Part shown: piece by piece, positions 9,000 through 17,230 of the stretch
Numbering within the stretch: the stretch's first letter is position 1
Layout of the letters: every line of letters starts with the position of its first letter
From: Hoeflea marina
Lineage (GTDB): Bacteria > Pseudomonadota > Alphaproteobacteria > Rhizobiales > Rhizobiaceae
NCBI RefSeq assembly: GCF_003182275.1
Contig: NZ_QGTR01000004.1
Span: forward strand, 487,811-551,810
Direction of reading: 5' to 3'
DNA: 64,000 bases
The notes under the pieces: model-generated
What the model was told of the DNA's origin: nothing
Seen by the model: only the letters and a program-made list of their open reading frames with translations
Database searches by the model: none
Made by a program: the position numbers and the translations under genes

Positions 9000-10094
9000 G
9001 TGCTAGTTCAGCTTCAATACATACGCGCCCTCGCCGCCCTGCTGGTCGTCTATTTCCACGCCATCCTCCAGCTGCGCACCATCGACCCTTCGGCAGTTCT
9101 CGGCGTGGCGCTGTTCGGCAAGAGCGGAGTCGACGTGTTCTTCGTGCTCAGCGGCTTCGTGATGTGGGTCACCACCTCCGGCAAGCCGATCACCGCCCTG
9201 CAGTTTTACGGCAAGCGCATACGGCGCATTGTTCCGCTCTACTGGGCGGTCACGCTCGCGGCCGCCGCGGTCGCACTGGTGGCGCCGCAGATCCTCAAGT
9301 CGACCGTCTTCGATGCGCAGCATGTCGCCGCGTCGCTGGCCTTTCTCCCCTGGATCAATCCCGCAGATCCCGAGGGCAGGATGATCGCGCCGGTGATCGT
9401 TCCCGGCTGGACGCTGAACTACGAGATGTATTTCTACCTGATATTCGGCGCCCTCTTGTTCATCCGCCCGCGGTTCCGGCTCGCGCTGCTCGTGGCCACG
9501 CTGGCGGCGATCGCCGCGCTGTGCTCGCTGGCGTCGATGCAGACCACGGCCACTACGTTCTACGGCAATCCGATCGTCTTCGAATTCGCCGCCGGCGCGG
9601 TTCTCGGCCTTCTCTATCTGCGCGGGTTCCGCATCGGCACCACTGTCGCGGTTGCACTGGCCGTCGTGTCGACCGCCCTGCTGCTGGTCTTTGACTTCCT
9701 GGAACTGCCTCATGAGCGCCTCCTGACCATCGGCCTGCCTGCCGTGCTGATCGTTTTCGCCATGACCTCGATCGATTTCACCAGGGTTCGCGAGCTGCGC
9801 CTCCTGCGCTTCCTGGGCGACGCGTCCTACAGCATCTACCTGACCCACATCTTCGTGCTGGCGGGCTGGCGAATGGCCTACAGCCACCTGCCCGAAGGCA
9901 TTCTGACCAACCAGTACATCCTCGTGGCATCCATGCTGCTGGCCTCCTGCATCGTCGGCGGGCTCGTCCACCTGATGTTCGAATTGCCGGTCGATCGATA
10001 CCTGAGCGGCAGGAAACCGCCAAAACCCGCGGCCGAGCCGGCCTTCGCCCTTGCCGGCAACAACTCCAAGCTGGACCAATCCGCCGGTTCCTGA
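9000..10094 (+). CDS. Acyltransferase 3 family (OafA-like) membrane protein
   Basis: The 364-residue protein begins LVQLQYIRALAALLVVYFHA, the classic opening of acyltransferase 3 enzymes, with the catalytic histidine in VYFHA. The motifs DVFFVLSGFVM and YGKRIRRIVPLYW follow, with about 10 membrane segments. These enzymes acetylate or succinylate sugars of surface polysaccharides at the membrane. I chose the GTG at 9000 because AGGAGA lies 11 bases upstream and the homologous N-terminus starts there. The frame itself is open much further upstream, overlapping the polymerase gene. It is probably cotranscribed with its neighbours. Confidence 0.9.
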   Translation: MLVQLQYIRALAALLVVYFHAILQLRTIDPSAVLGVALFGKSGVDVFFVLSGFVMWVTTSGKPITALQFYGKRIRRIVPLYWAVTLAAAAVALVAPQILKSTVFDAQHVAASLAFLPWINPADPEGRMIAPVIVPGWTLNYEMYFYLIFGALLFIRPRFRLALLVATLAAIAALCSLASMQTTATTFYGNPIVFEFAAGAVLGLLYLRGFRIGTTVAVALAVVSTALLLVFDFLELPHERLLTIGLPAVLIVFAMTSIDFTRVRELRLLRFLGDASYSIYLTHIFVLAGWRMAYSHLPEGILTNQYILVASMLLASCIVGGLVHLMFELPVDRYLSGRKPPKPAAEPAFALAGNNSKLDQSAGS

Positions 10095-10104
10095 GGTGCA
10101 TTCC

Positions 10105-11166
10105 ATGATGACCAACCCGTTGGCACGCCTTGCCATTGCGCCGCTCCTGGCGCTTTGCCTCTGCATCCAGGCCGCTGTCCCAGCATCGGCCGAAGACCGG
10201 CTCTGCTTTCGCGGCGTCAATCTGTCGGGCGCCGAATACGGCGAGGCGGACGGCAAGGTGGGCACCAACTATTTCTACCCGACGCCGACGACAATGGCCT
10301 ATTTCGCCGAAAAGGGTTTCGACACGATAAGGCTTCCCTTCAAGTGGGAAAGGCTTCAACCGACCCTCGGAGGCGATCTTGACGCCCTGGAGCTGGAGCG
10401 GCTGACAATCTCGGTCAGGTCGCTGCGCGACCGCGGCTTCCGGGTGATCCTCAATCCCCACAATTTCGGCTATCATGGCGGTCGCCGCATCGGCTCGGCG
10501 GATCTGCCCGCCGCGCTGTTCGCCAACTTCTGGATACGGCTCGCCGTCCATTTCACCGACGATCGGGACGTCATCTTCGGCCTGATGAACGAGCCTTACG
10601 ACATCGGCGCGCGCGACTGGCTGGATGCGGCGAATGCCGCCATCCTGGGCATCCGGCGGGTGAAGGCTGAAAACCTCATCCTGGTGCCCGGCACCCATTG
10701 GAGCGGCGCCGCCAGCTGGGGCGACGACTACGGACAGGGAGCCAACAGCGAGGTCATCAAGGACGTCATCGATCCCGGCAACAATTTCGCCATCGAGTTT
10801 CATCAGTATCTCGATGCGGATTCGTCTGGAACGCATGCCGAATGCTCCAACCGCGACGGCGCCGAACAGGCGATCGTGAATGCGACGGCCTGGCTCAGGG
10901 CGAACAAGTTCCGCGGCATGATCGGCGAGATCGGCGTCTCCTCCGCACCGGACTGCACCGCTGCGCTCTCCCGCATCGTCGAGCATCTTCGCGCCAACTC
11001 GGACGCCTGGCTTGGCCTCACCTATTGGGCGGCGGGCGACTGGTGGCCGCCGACCGAGGCGCTGAACATCCAGCCGAACGGCACGGGCGATAAGCCGCAG
11101 CTGACCGCGCTCGTGAGTTCGATGGGACCGCATCTCCCCGGCGCGCCCGGCTGCGGCCGGGACTGA
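10105..11166 (+). CDS. Secreted glycoside hydrolase family 5 (endoglucanase-like)
   Basis: The product has 353 residues. Residues 1-29 form a signal peptide ending AVPASA, then a TIM barrel. The acid/base Glu is at about 163 (FGLMNEPYD) and the nucleophile Glu at about 275 (GMIGEIGVSS). An RLPFKWERLQ stretch near 76 also fits GH5 beta-glucanases. It lies 10 bases after the acyltransferase, inside the polysaccharide locus. Its likely role is trimming or length control of a beta-linked exopolysaccharide in the periplasm or outside, as with glycanases of other exopolysaccharide operons. I chose the first of two adjacent ATGs behind GAGGTGC; a frame from 10051 would destroy the signal peptide. 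Confidence 0.9.
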   Translation: MMTNPLARLAIAPLLALCLCIQAAVPASAEDRLCFRGVNLSGAEYGEADGKVGTNYFYPTPTTMAYFAEKGFDTIRLPFKWERLQPTLGGDLDALELERLTISVRSLRDRGFRVILNPHNFGYHGGRRIGSADLPAALFANFWIRLAVHFTDDRDVIFGLMNEPYDIGARDWLDAANAAILGIRRVKAENLILVPGTHWSGAASWGDDYGQGANSEVIKDVIDPGNNFAIEFHQYLDADSSGTHAECSNRDGAEQAIVNATAWLRANKFRGMIGEIGVSSAPDCTAALSRIVEHLRANSDAWLGLTYWAAGDWWPPTEALNIQPNGTGDKPQLTALVSSMGPHLPGAPGCGRD

Positions 11167-11259
11167 GACCGGCCCGCGACGGCGAAATGCATTTTTTGTT
11201 AACCAACAAACAATAGCATCAGCGACAATGGTCCCATCCTCCAGCCAAAGATTCGCCCC

Positions 11260-12864
11260 GTGACACAGCACGACGACAACAGGAAGCCGACTGTGGCGAG
11301 GTGGATGGGCGAACGCGGCCTCACCCGGCGCCAGCAGCGTCCGCTGTGCGCGCGCGCCGACCAGGGCAGGCCGCCGCCGCTCCAGCCGACTGACCGGCAC
11401 GGCCCGGCCGCAGCTGCGACCCAGGCCGCCACCGCTCCGCGCGAAGAGGCCCTGGAGCCGGAGGCCAGGCCCGCGGAGATACTGCAGCCATCCGATCCGC
11501 GGCGTTCCGATGCGCCGCTCATTGATCTGGCGTCGATCCTCCGGACCAGCTGGGCCCATCGCGGCACGGTCGCCGTGGCCGTCGTCACCTGTGCCGTCCT
11601 GCTTGCCGGCGCAACCCTGCTCCTTCACAAGAAATACAGCGCGACGGCAACCATCTATTTCGACCCGACCCAGATCCGGGTGACCGACGACACCGACAAG
11701 ACCGCCGCGCTGTCTCCGGTGGTCATCTCCACGATCATCGACAGCCAGAGCATGATCATCCTCTCCGACAATGTCCTGTTCAAGGTCGTCGACCTGCTCA
11801 GCCTCGACGAGGATCCGGACTTCACGGCAACCGTCGGCGGCGATGCCGGTGACGCCAGGCGCATGGCGGCCGCAAAGCTGCAGTCCGCCATCGATGTCGA
11901 CCGGGCGGACGGCGCCTATGTGACGACCGTCAAGGTGGTGTCGTCCGAGGCCGGAAAAGCAGCCGAGATCGCAAACACCGTGGTGTCCGTCTTCAAGGAC
12001 GAGATCAACGCGATCGCAGTCGAGAAATACACCACCGCCAACAGCGCCCTGGGTTCGCGGCTGATGGAGCTCGGCAAGGCCGCGCAGACCGCCGAACTGG
12101 AGGTCGAGACCTACCGCGCCCGCAACGACCTGGTCGAGGCGGGCGGCGACCTGATCTCCGACAAGCGCCTGACCGCACTGAACGAACTGCTTGTCCAGGC
12201 CCAGAAGGCCACGATTTCCGCCAAGGCCAGGTACGAGGCCGTGTCGAACGCGACGCTGAACGACGGCGTCTCGGGGTCGGTGGCCGAAAGCGTCGGCTCG
12301 CGCACGCTCGGCGACCTGCGCAGCGAGTACACCCGGCAGACATCCATCGTCGAAAGCCTCGCCAGCAAGATGGGGTCGCGCCATCCCGCGCTGATGGCCG
12401 CGCAGGCGTCGCTGGAATCGGTCAAGGCGCAGATCAGGGAAGAACTTGCCCGCGCCGGTGCGACTGCGAAGGACCAGTACGAACAGGCCGTGAACGCCGA
12501 AAACGACATCAAGAAGGAACTGACCGTCCAGAAGGCGCTGCAATCGACCAGCTCTCCGGAGACCGTGAAGCTCAAGGAGTTGGAGCGAAAGGCGACGGTG
12601 TCCTCCGAAATCTACAGCACGGCGCTCAAGCGGGTCACGGAAATCCACGAGGAGCAGAACCTGCTGCAGAGCAACATCAGGATCATCTCGGCAGCCGTCC
12701 CGCCGCTCAAGGCCGACGGACCGGGCCGCACCATGCTGCTGATCGCCGGTCTCTTCGGCGGAAGCCTTCTCGGCCTGGGACTTGGAATGCTTCTCGCCCT
12801 GATCAGCGACTACCGCGGCACGCCGCGCAGGCGCGGCCACTCCGTGCCGGACGAAGCGGCCTGA
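11260..12864 (+). CDS. Polysaccharide co-polymerase / chain-length regulator (Wzz/GumC-like)
   Basis: The 534-residue protein starts with about 85 proline- and alanine-rich, probably cytoplasmic residues. A membrane segment follows at about 105-125, then a long periplasmic alpha-helical domain (about 130-480), and a second membrane segment near 490-515. This is the Wzz/GumC layout. There is no Walker A or tyrosine-rich tail, so it lacks the kinase domain found in ExoP-type proteins; a separate kinase would have to lie elsewhere. The start is a GTG at 11260; no in-frame ATG precedes it. Upstream at 11190-11215 is a short AT-rich inverted stretch that may hold its promoter. Confidence 0.85.
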   Translation: MTQHDDNRKPTVARWMGERGLTRRQQRPLCARADQGRPPPLQPTDRHGPAAAATQAATAPREEALEPEARPAEILQPSDPRRSDAPLIDLASILRTSWAHRGTVAVAVVTCAVLLAGATLLLHKKYSATATIYFDPTQIRVTDDTDKTAALSPVVISTIIDSQSMIILSDNVLFKVVDLLSLDEDPDFTATVGGDAGDARRMAAAKLQSAIDVDRADGAYVTTVKVVSSEAGKAAEIANTVVSVFKDEINAIAVEKYTTANSALGSRLMELGKAAQTAELEVETYRARNDLVEAGGDLISDKRLTALNELLVQAQKATISAKARYEAVSNATLNDGVSGSVAESVGSRTLGDLRSEYTRQTSIVESLASKMGSRHPALMAAQASLESVKAQIREELARAGATAKDQYEQAVNAENDIKKELTVQKALQSTSSPETVKLKELERKATVSSEIYSTALKRVTEIHEEQNLLQSNIRIISAAVPPLKADGPGRTMLLIAGLFGGSLLGLGLGMLLALISDYRGTPRRRGHSVPDEAA

Positions 12865-12949
12865 ACGGCATACCCGCCGCACTGCCGGTCTGCCCGGGCG
12901 ACCCTGCCCGGACCGAAAGGACCGGTCATCGATCTCCCGATATCGCCGG

Positions 12950-14092
12950 TCAGCGCCCCTTGCCGAGGATCGCCTGGTACTGCGCCATGTACTCGCCGGC
13001 GACTGCCGGCCAGCCATAGCCCGCCGCCGCCGCCCGGGTCGCGTCGCGCAGGCCGGCGAAATCGGAGTGCAGCCGCAGATGCGCGGCCTCGATGGCGTCC
13101 GCGGCCAGCGCCGGGTTGCGATAGTCCGCCAGCGCGATGCAGTCATGCCGACCGGCCAGATCGCGGTAGGCGCTGTTGGGCTGGAGAACCGGCACCAGGC
13201 CGGCGCTCATGGCCTCGATGGCGACAAGCCCGAATCCCTCATAGTCGGAGGCCGAGACGAACAGGCTTGCCTCCGCCATCATCCGCCGGATGTCCGCGTT
13301 CGAGGGGCCGGTCACCAGCCGGACATTTGCGTCGAGGCCGCGATCGGCAATGCCGCTCCGGACATCGGCTTCCGACAGGTCGGAGGCCACGCCGGCGATG
13401 GTCAGCGTCCAGCCGGGATCGCGCCCGACCAGCACACGGGCCGCATCGAGCAGGCGCAGGATCTGCTTGTTGGCGGAGAACCGGCCGATGGTGATCATGC
13501 CCTGCGTCGGCGCCGGCGCGGCCGCGTCGGCGAATTTCCCCGTGTCGGCGCCGTTCTCGATCAGGCTGGTGCGCCGCACCGCAATGGCGTCGAACAGCCG
13601 CCGATCGGCCTTGCTGCAGCAGATGATGCGGCTGTAGGCCAGCGACGAGATCCGGCTGACCGTGTTGAACCAGACCGTCTTGATCCGGGAGAAGCGCCGG
13701 GTGTGGAAGAACCCGCCATGGGTGGTCACCAGCATCGGCCTGCGGTGCAAGGGCCAGCCCCAGGCCAGCGCGTCGAAGAAGAAGTCGATGGCGTGCACAT
13801 GGACAATGTCGGCGTCCCGCAGATGCCGGAACACCGACGGCGCCAGCGGGTAGCGGCTGGAGCCGCGCCAGGGAATGCGCACCACCTCAACCCCGGCGAT
13901 GATTTCGCGGGCGGCAAGCGTCTCGCCGGGAGCGCCGAAGAGGCGGTCGAGGGTCACGACCCGCACCCGGTATCCGTTCCCGAGCAGTTCGGCGCACAGA
14001 TTGGCGACGACATCCTCCAGCCCGCCGCGGTTGGGCAGATACTGTCGCACCACATGGACGACGAGCGGGGCTTCGGCAGGGAGCAAGGTCAT
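12950..14092 (-). CDS. Glycosyltransferase family 4
   Basis: The 380 residues form two Rossmann-like halves. The N-terminal half opens VVHVVRQYLPNRGGLEDVV, with the glycine-rich loop of GT4 enzymes. The C-terminal half has ITIGRFSANKQI and the retaining-GT motif EGFGLVAIE (E-x7-E, about 290-298), which binds the sugar nucleotide. It should transfer a sugar from a nucleotide donor to a lipid-linked acceptor on the cytoplasmic face. It is convergent with the chain-length gene and closes the polysaccharide locus. A GAGG directly before the ATG is closer than ideal. The donor sugar is unknown. Confidence 0.88.
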   Translation of the reverse strand: MTLLPAEAPLVVHVVRQYLPNRGGLEDVVANLCAELLGNGYRVRVVTLDRLFGAPGETLAAREIIAGVEVVRIPWRGSSRYPLAPSVFRHLRDADIVHVHAIDFFFDALAWGWPLHRRPMLVTTHGGFFHTRRFSRIKTVWFNTVSRISSLAYSRIICCSKADRRLFDAIAVRRTSLIENGADTGKFADAAAPAPTQGMITIGRFSANKQILRLLDAARVLVGRDPGWTLTIAGVASDLSEADVRSGIADRGLDANVRLVTGPSNADIRRMMAEASLFVSASDYEGFGLVAIEAMSAGLVPVLQPNSAYRDLAGRHDCIALADYRNPALAADAIEAAHLRLHSDFAGLRDATRAAAAGYGWPAVAGEYMAQYQAILGKGR

Positions 14093-14237
14093 TCCTCAAG
14101 GCTGTTCGACGGTCTGGACTATGCGGTCAAACATTGAGCGATTGCTTAAGCCGGCGGATCGCTTTTTCCGCTTTGAACGAAAACAGGGCCATTTCACCGG
14201 ACTTTCCGGCCGCATGCGCCGCGCCGCCACGACCGGC

Positions 14238-15167
14238 TCAGGGCGCCGGCGGCTCCGCCCGCGCGGGCGCGGCCGATCCGTTGAGATCCGGCGCGTAGCG
14301 GGCGTGGAAGGACGCGTAGCCCGCTTCCGTCACCGCCAGATGCGGGGCGATCAGCCGGTGCAGGTCGGGCAGCCTGTGGAACGGCACGGTCGGATAGCTG
14401 TGGTGCTCGGCGTGATAGGGCATGTTCCAGGCGAGCCGGCGCACCAGACGGTTGCTCAGCGTCGTGCGCGTGTTCTCGAGCATGTTGGCGACATAGGCGC
14501 AGCGGCCGTGCTCGGCCAGCAGATAGAGCCGGAGGAACGGCTGGCCCAGCAGCATTGGCAGAAGCCAGACGAAGACGAGCACCGGCGTGCCGAGCGCCAG
14601 CGACAGGGTGAGCAGCGCCATATAGACGCCGATCATGATCCGCGCCTCGTCGCGCACCGCGTCACGCCTTGCAGCGGGCACATAATCGTCAGTGCAGCGG
14701 CCGGCGGCGTTGCGCGCCAGCGCCCGAGCATGGCTGATCCACACCGGAATGCCCGAGACATAGGTGAGATACTGCGCCCAGCTCTCGGGTTTCGGCTCCG
14801 CCAGTTCCGGATCCTTGCCCGGTATCTGGGTGAAGCGGTGATGGGCGAAATGGAAGTAGCGGAACCAGCGCGGCGGCAGCCCGATCACCAGGCCGCTGCT
14901 CCAGGCAGCGAGCATGTTGAGCCACGGCGCGCGGAACGGCGTCTGGTGGCTGGCCTCGTGCAGCAGCGTGAACAGAAACACCAGCAGCACGCCCTGCAGC
15001 GGCAGCAGCAGCGGCCAGAACGGCACCCGCGCAGCGATCAGTCCACCGACCAGCAGGATGGCGCCCCAATGCAGCGCCAGCTGCGCGAGTCCGCGCCGGT
15101 CGGACTTCTCCGTCAGGTCGCGGCACTGCTCCGGCGACAGGCTGGCAAGAAACTGGCGGTGGTCCAT
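14238..15167 (-). CDS. Membrane fatty acid desaturase family protein
   Basis: The 309-residue protein has four to five hydrophobic segments and three histidine boxes in the order of membrane di-iron desaturases: HEASHQ (near 90), HFAHHRFTQ (near 125) and YHAEHHSYP (near 250). Such enzymes use oxygen to desaturate or hydroxylate acyl chains or related lipids. The start is supported by GGGAAG upstream of the ATG. It lies 20 bases after the sensor kinase gene and is probably its operon partner. A carotenoid hydroxylase or ketolase is a less likely alternative. Confidence 0.88.
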   Translation of the reverse strand: MDHRQFLASLSPEQCRDLTEKSDRRGLAQLALHWGAILLVGGLIAARVPFWPLLLPLQGVLLVFLFTLLHEASHQTPFRAPWLNMLAAWSSGLVIGLPPRWFRYFHFAHHRFTQIPGKDPELAEPKPESWAQYLTYVSGIPVWISHARALARNAAGRCTDDYVPAARRDAVRDEARIMIGVYMALLTLSLALGTPVLVFVWLLPMLLGQPFLRLYLLAEHGRCAYVANMLENTRTTLSNRLVRRLAWNMPYHAEHHSYPTVPFHRLPDLHRLIAPHLAVTEAGYASFHARYAPDLNGSAAPARAEPPAP

Positions 15168-15187
15168 GGTGTCTTCCCGGAATTGCG

Positions 15188-16885
15188 TCAGGAGAGCTGC
15201 ACCTGCACCAGCGGCGCTCGGAACTCGGCACGCAGGCCGGCGGCATCATAGTCGAGGTCGACCCCGCCCGAGCCGACCAGACCGGTCTGGATCAGACGCG
15301 AGCCGAAGCCCCTGCGGGTGGGAGGGCCGATCGCCGGACCGCCCGATTCGCGCCAGTTGAGCACCAGCTCCACCCCGTCGCCGGCACCGGCCAGCCGCCA
15401 GCTCACCGCGACGCTGCCGGTGTCGTTGGAAAGCGAGCCATATTTGATTGCGTTGGTGGTCAGCTCGTGCAGCAGCAGAGCGACGGTCAGCGTCGCCCGG
15501 GCGCCGAGGATCACCTTGTCGCCGGCAAGCTCGAACCGGTCGATCCGCTCCAGCGACCCCAGTACCGCCTTGAGGATGTCGCCGATCGGCGCGGCCGTCC
15601 AGTCCTGGTGCAGCAATACGTCGTGGGCCTTCGACAGCGCGTGGATGCGCGATGTGAAGGCCTCCACCGGCACCTTGTCGGGGACCGACCGCAGCGTCTG
15701 GGTGGCGATCGCCTGCACCATGGCGAACATGTTCTTCATCCGGTGGCTGAGCTCGCCATTGACCAGTTCCTGCACTCGTTCGGTTTCACGACGCGCAAGC
15801 TCGATCTCCTTGCGGTCGGATATGTCGTTGAACAGGATGCCGACCTTGCGGCTTCCGCCGCTGGTGATGATGGGAAAGGCGTGCACTTCATACCATCGGT
15901 CCCCAAGCTCGCGCGCCGGGTTCTCGAAGCGGATGCTCTCTCCGGTGCGGGCCACCTTGCCGTACAGATCGAACCAGTGCTGCTCGTGGCCGGGATGCAG
16001 ATCGCGCATCCATTTGCCGCGCGCGTCGTGCAGGCCGGTCTGCATCGCGAAGGCCGGATTGACCTCGTCGAAACGGTAGTCCACAGCCGCTCCATCCTCG
16101 AATTTCATCTCGATGATGCAGAAGCCTGCGTCGATGGCATCAAACAGCGACGTGTAGAGCGAGGCTGTGACCTTTTCCAGCGCCTCCGCGGACTGCTTGT
16201 CGAGCAGGATCGCATCGCGCTCCACCAGCGCGCGGCGCAGCTCGAGCTGCGACATCACCTGCCGCGCCAGCAGCCGCAGCATGGTCTGCTGCTGCCCGGT
16301 CAGTCCGCCCGGGCGGGGGACCTGGTCGATGACGCAGAGACTGCCGAGCGCCACCCCATCGTCGGTGACCAGCGGAGCTCCGGCGTAAAACCGGATGCGT
16401 GGTTCGCCGGCGACCAGCGGATTGGCGTTTGTGCGCGGGTCGAGGGCAAGATCCGGAATCACCAGCAGATCGGGGCTGGCCAGCGAATGGGCACAGACCG
16501 ATCGGGTGAGATCGGTCTCGCTGCCGTCAAAGCCGGTGCGGGCCTTGAACCACTGCCGGTCGCCGTCGACCAGGCTGACCAGCGCCACCGGCGTGGCGCA
16601 GATATGGGCGGCAAGCTGCACGATGTCGTCAAAACCCGATTCCGGCAACGTGTCGAGCACCTGGTAGGATCGGAGAACGGCAAGCCGGCGGGGATCGAAT
16701 ACGATGTCTGGGACGTTCAACTGCGTGGACCTTGGCCTGCTGGGCTCTGGAAAGGGTAACAGGGGCCTGCAACTCTCCCTGCCCCGATCTGCGCCCCCTG
16801 CGGCGACGATCTCACGTGCCGGCGAATTCGGTTCTGGCTGGGAATTCAAGCCATATTTGCCCCCATATCGCCGGAACAGCCACAT
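15188..16885 (-). CDS. HWE/HisKA_2-type sensor histidine kinase with GAF and PAS domains
   Basis: The 565-residue protein has no membrane segment. A GAF domain spans about 60-215 (DRQWFKARTGF, PDLLVIPDL), a PAS domain about 240-360 and a kinase core about 375-560. The phosphoacceptor is His381 in LSHRMKNMFAMVQAI, the N-box reads HELTTNAIKYG, and the last G-box ends in RRGFGSRLI. These are marks of the HWE family common in Rhizobiales. The first 55 residues look poorly structured, so the real start may be internal, for example TTG at 16720. No response regulator is adjacent. The desaturase gene follows, suggesting membrane-lipid control or a shared stress role. Confidence 0.88.
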   Translation of the reverse strand: MWLFRRYGGKYGLNSQPEPNSPAREIVAAGGADRGRESCRPLLPFPEPSRPRSTQLNVPDIVFDPRRLAVLRSYQVLDTLPESGFDDIVQLAAHICATPVALVSLVDGDRQWFKARTGFDGSETDLTRSVCAHSLASPDLLVIPDLALDPRTNANPLVAGEPRIRFYAGAPLVTDDGVALGSLCVIDQVPRPGGLTGQQQTMLRLLARQVMSQLELRRALVERDAILLDKQSAEALEKVTASLYTSLFDAIDAGFCIIEMKFEDGAAVDYRFDEVNPAFAMQTGLHDARGKWMRDLHPGHEQHWFDLYGKVARTGESIRFENPARELGDRWYEVHAFPIITSGGSRKVGILFNDISDRKEIELARRETERVQELVNGELSHRMKNMFAMVQAIATQTLRSVPDKVPVEAFTSRIHALSKAHDVLLHQDWTAAPIGDILKAVLGSLERIDRFELAGDKVILGARATLTVALLLHELTTNAIKYGSLSNDTGSVAVSWRLAGAGDGVELVLNWRESGGPAIGPPTRRGFGSRLIQTGLVGSGGVDLDYDAAGLRAEFRAPLVQVQLS

Positions 16886-17230
16886 GAAATCAAGCTGAAT
16901 CTTTGCCGCCGCGGATCGTGGAGAGGGTGGCGGAAGCGCTCGAAGTCTGGGGCCCGGGACCGTCCCCGCCGGTCGCGCCGCAGGAAACCCTCCGCTTTAA
17001 CTCCCCGCGCGCGGCAGCGCCAGGACGCAGAAACGACTCCTCTCCCGCGTCGCGGCCGGTGGAAGGCGGACAGTCTTCGCCATTGCCCGTTTGCCCGGGC
17101 TGCCGGCGGCGCCCGGGCTGGCAGGAATGGCCCGCCGACGGGCCCCGGTCGATCGCCGCCGGCGGCGGTTCTGCCCGGAATGAACCGCGAACGCTGGTCT
17201 TTCGCCGCCGAATCACTACATTCACCGGCA
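16886..17230. other. Divergent intergenic region before uvrD-like gene
   Basis: The gap lies between the leftward sensor kinase and the rightward helicase, so promoters for both are expected. The sequence is GC-rich. I see no convincing -35/-10 pair, no family-matching open frame and no dispersed repeat; a short GC palindrome around 17085-17120 is unremarkable. Confidence 0.4.

Noticed and set aside
12905-12952. A possible hairpin terminator between the chain-length and GT4 genes
   Set aside because: Only the outer GACCGG/CCGGTC pair matches cleanly; the inner stem is weak and no U run follows, so I do not list it.
9778-13146. A 1122-codon open frame on the minus strand
   Set aside because: It runs antisense to the acyltransferase, GH5 and chain-length genes, which have clear family motifs. 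High-GC third positions leave long antisense frames open, and its product shows no family features.
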